A stretch of 15,472 bases of DNA, taken from Cyclobacteriaceae bacterium. GTDB lineage: Bacteria > Bacteroidota > Bacteroidia > Cytophagales > Cyclobacteriaceae. Shown here piece by piece: positions 15,301-15,472 of the stretch. The notes under the pieces are model-generated. The model saw only the letters and a program-made list of their open reading frames with translations, made no database searches and was not told where the DNA came from. The position numbers and the translations under genes are program-made. Positions within the stretch are counted from its first letter, which is position 1. Every line of letters starts with the position of its first letter. The stretch lies in the NCBI GenBank assembly GCA_029882675.1, contig JAOUKJ010000034.1, positions 1 through 15,472 of the forward strand. The letters are read 5' to 3'.

Positions 15301-15472
15301 ATGAATTTTTCCGGGTTATTGGCATTGAAAACTATCCGCAAAACCTGATGACTATCTATAACCGCTGGGGGCAGAAGGTCTATGAAAAGCAAGGTTATCT
15401 GGATAATTGGCATGGCCAGGGCAGGCATGGCGATGTAACATCCGGCACTTATTATTTTGTACTGGAGTTGAA
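12303..15472 (+). CDS. Secreted IgGFc-binding-like, PKD-like protein with type B T9SS domain (3' partial)
   Basis: A single open frame of 1056 codons running off the right edge. Residues 1-24 are a signal peptide (basic start, hydrophobic core, VHA before QG). Residues from about 25 to the low 400s resemble the IgGFc-binding N-terminal domain found in Bacteroidota surface proteins (GRDFHFGFMQNW, SADMTVILPTASLGNEYYV, GCQPLALFAGNEY, STWGRNFVFADF). A PKD domain lies at about 480-525 (FEYEFGDGS, HVYDNPGDYIVTLTA). Three PKD-like beta domains follow, at about 540-623, 624-712 and 713-800, and then a fibronectin-like region to about 985. The final part from about 989 is a gliding-motility-associated CHU_C domain (TPNGDSFNEFF, LMTIYNRWGQKVYE, SGTYYFVLEL), the type B signal for type IX secretion. 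Only about 20 residues are probably missing. An adhesin or surface-matrix role is inferred, and the ligand is unknown. Confidence 0.9.
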   Translation, partial: MQKSAGHKVFFILLFFCAVTNVHAQGISTEGRDFHFGFMQNWLQSQNNPIILEVYISAVDSTMGRLEMPGVTGFAPIDFFVAPNTTYKIELPSQTAMNTGSESIQNKAIHIETDNIVSVYAMNKRQYSADMTVILPTASLGNEYYVMAHWEEGTRNNGDNSYSEFLIVSIADSTQVLITPSVTTQNGKPAGVPFEIILQKNETYQVKSRGDLTGTKVIGINKGGCQPLALFAGNEYTKVGQCNHPDGHDHLFSQMYPVSTWGRNFVFADFETRTGGDMVKILAAEDQTTVDVGGTQYQLNSGEYVKVLLAGVRIITSDRPVAVGHLSRSQGCDNTVGDPFLIMLSPNEQLLSKITFNAPTIATLSRYNVTVITKTDGLDGLTFDGASISDRFNAVPDNPAYSYAYLTTGYGNHTLTSMHGFIAYVYAYGNNESFGYSAGASLGNLALALKITNPNLMELPWDSVCHKSDVLFIPKADTTFTSFEYEFGDGSVLMAYDTLPVTHVYDNPGDYIVTLTARRNLTNCLEGGEETTKKQIRVVDPQVSVFGPGSVCPNTPDVPYHVLTNYDYSYSWSANGGALNTSTGDSVLVSWGVTNPGAEISVVAINKLGCAGDTLRKFVQIKVQLEPEAPFGPDTLCSAEIMGKAYFTHDVPGTSYQWEVTGGKVTAGQGGPGVTVDWDSYGLGQLWFYQLTETDTVCSGTSDTTMIYIQRNPSDKANIKLAGDTLLIGQGFEFTLEADTLLPFANWAIDGTLHRDTVASGGYYSHVFNCQGLYDLSAVAFDTLGVCPVRAESIRQLTVLPPEYIIEKVSNIPGQSGQLELLWTAQKDEYYDKPVFLERMDNWSPTWKQVMELNRSYPHVIDQDIYTDSLVYTYRIITNADCPVQISALPHNSILLKAGKNEEDDSAVMDWNNYINWPEGVENYEVWMSTDGGERVQLTEGNLFDYQYLNDSTGFDHCFVVRARRAGQPEIFSWSNEACVEFVPPVHTYNVITPNGDSFNEFFRVIGIENYPQNLMTIYNRWGQKVYEKQGYLDNWHGQGRHGDVTSGTYYFVLEL

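Overview
The window looks like chromosomal DNA from a member of the Bacteroidota, perhaps a marine or cytophaga-like lineage that uses L-fucose. Four things point that way. The last gene ends in a gliding-motility-associated (CHU_C / type B) type IX secretion sorting domain. There is a duplicated FtsX/MacB-type permease of the kind abundant in this phylum. Bacteroidota-like -7 promoter elements (TAnnTTTG) sit in front of two genes. Shine-Dalgarno sequences are largely absent and leaders are A-rich. I saw no tRNA, rRNA, CRISPR array, transposase or phage gene.

Layout. At 20-814 is an L-fucose dehydrogenase of the SDR family, probably the last gene of an operon running in from the left. A roughly 300 bp gap between convergent genes holds a degenerate heptamer tract. 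On the minus strand, 1122-4013 encodes a very large multi-spanning membrane protein that I do not recognise. It is divergent from an 8-TM FtsX-like ABC permease (4134-6503), and a perfect 28 bp palindrome lies between the two candidate promoters. Then come fucP (L-fucose:proton symporter, 6601-7863), a tightly coupled MscS channel and CorA-type transporter pair (7931-9848), and a second SDR dehydrogenase (9889-10656). A 330 bp intergenic region with repeated operator-like palindromes precedes a two-gene unit: a 5-TM membrane protein of unknown function (10987-11802) and a 72-residue excisionase-type HTH protein (11820-12038). After a gap with a CTTG-heptamer array, a long secreted protein with IgGFc-binding-like, PKD-like and type B sorting domains starts at 12303 and runs off the right end.

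How it fits together. FucP and the fucose dehydrogenase are consistent with uptake and oxidative (non-phosphorylating) breakdown of L-fucose, and the second SDR could be a later dehydrogenase of that route (inference). The dehydratase, lactonase and aldolase or hydrolase steps are not here. MscS and CorA together suggest an osmotic and ion homeostasis unit. The CorA is unusual at two functional positions. The least-explained parts are the orphan 963-residue membrane protein with its shared palindromic control region, and the membrane-protein plus HTH pair with its own inverted-repeat control region.
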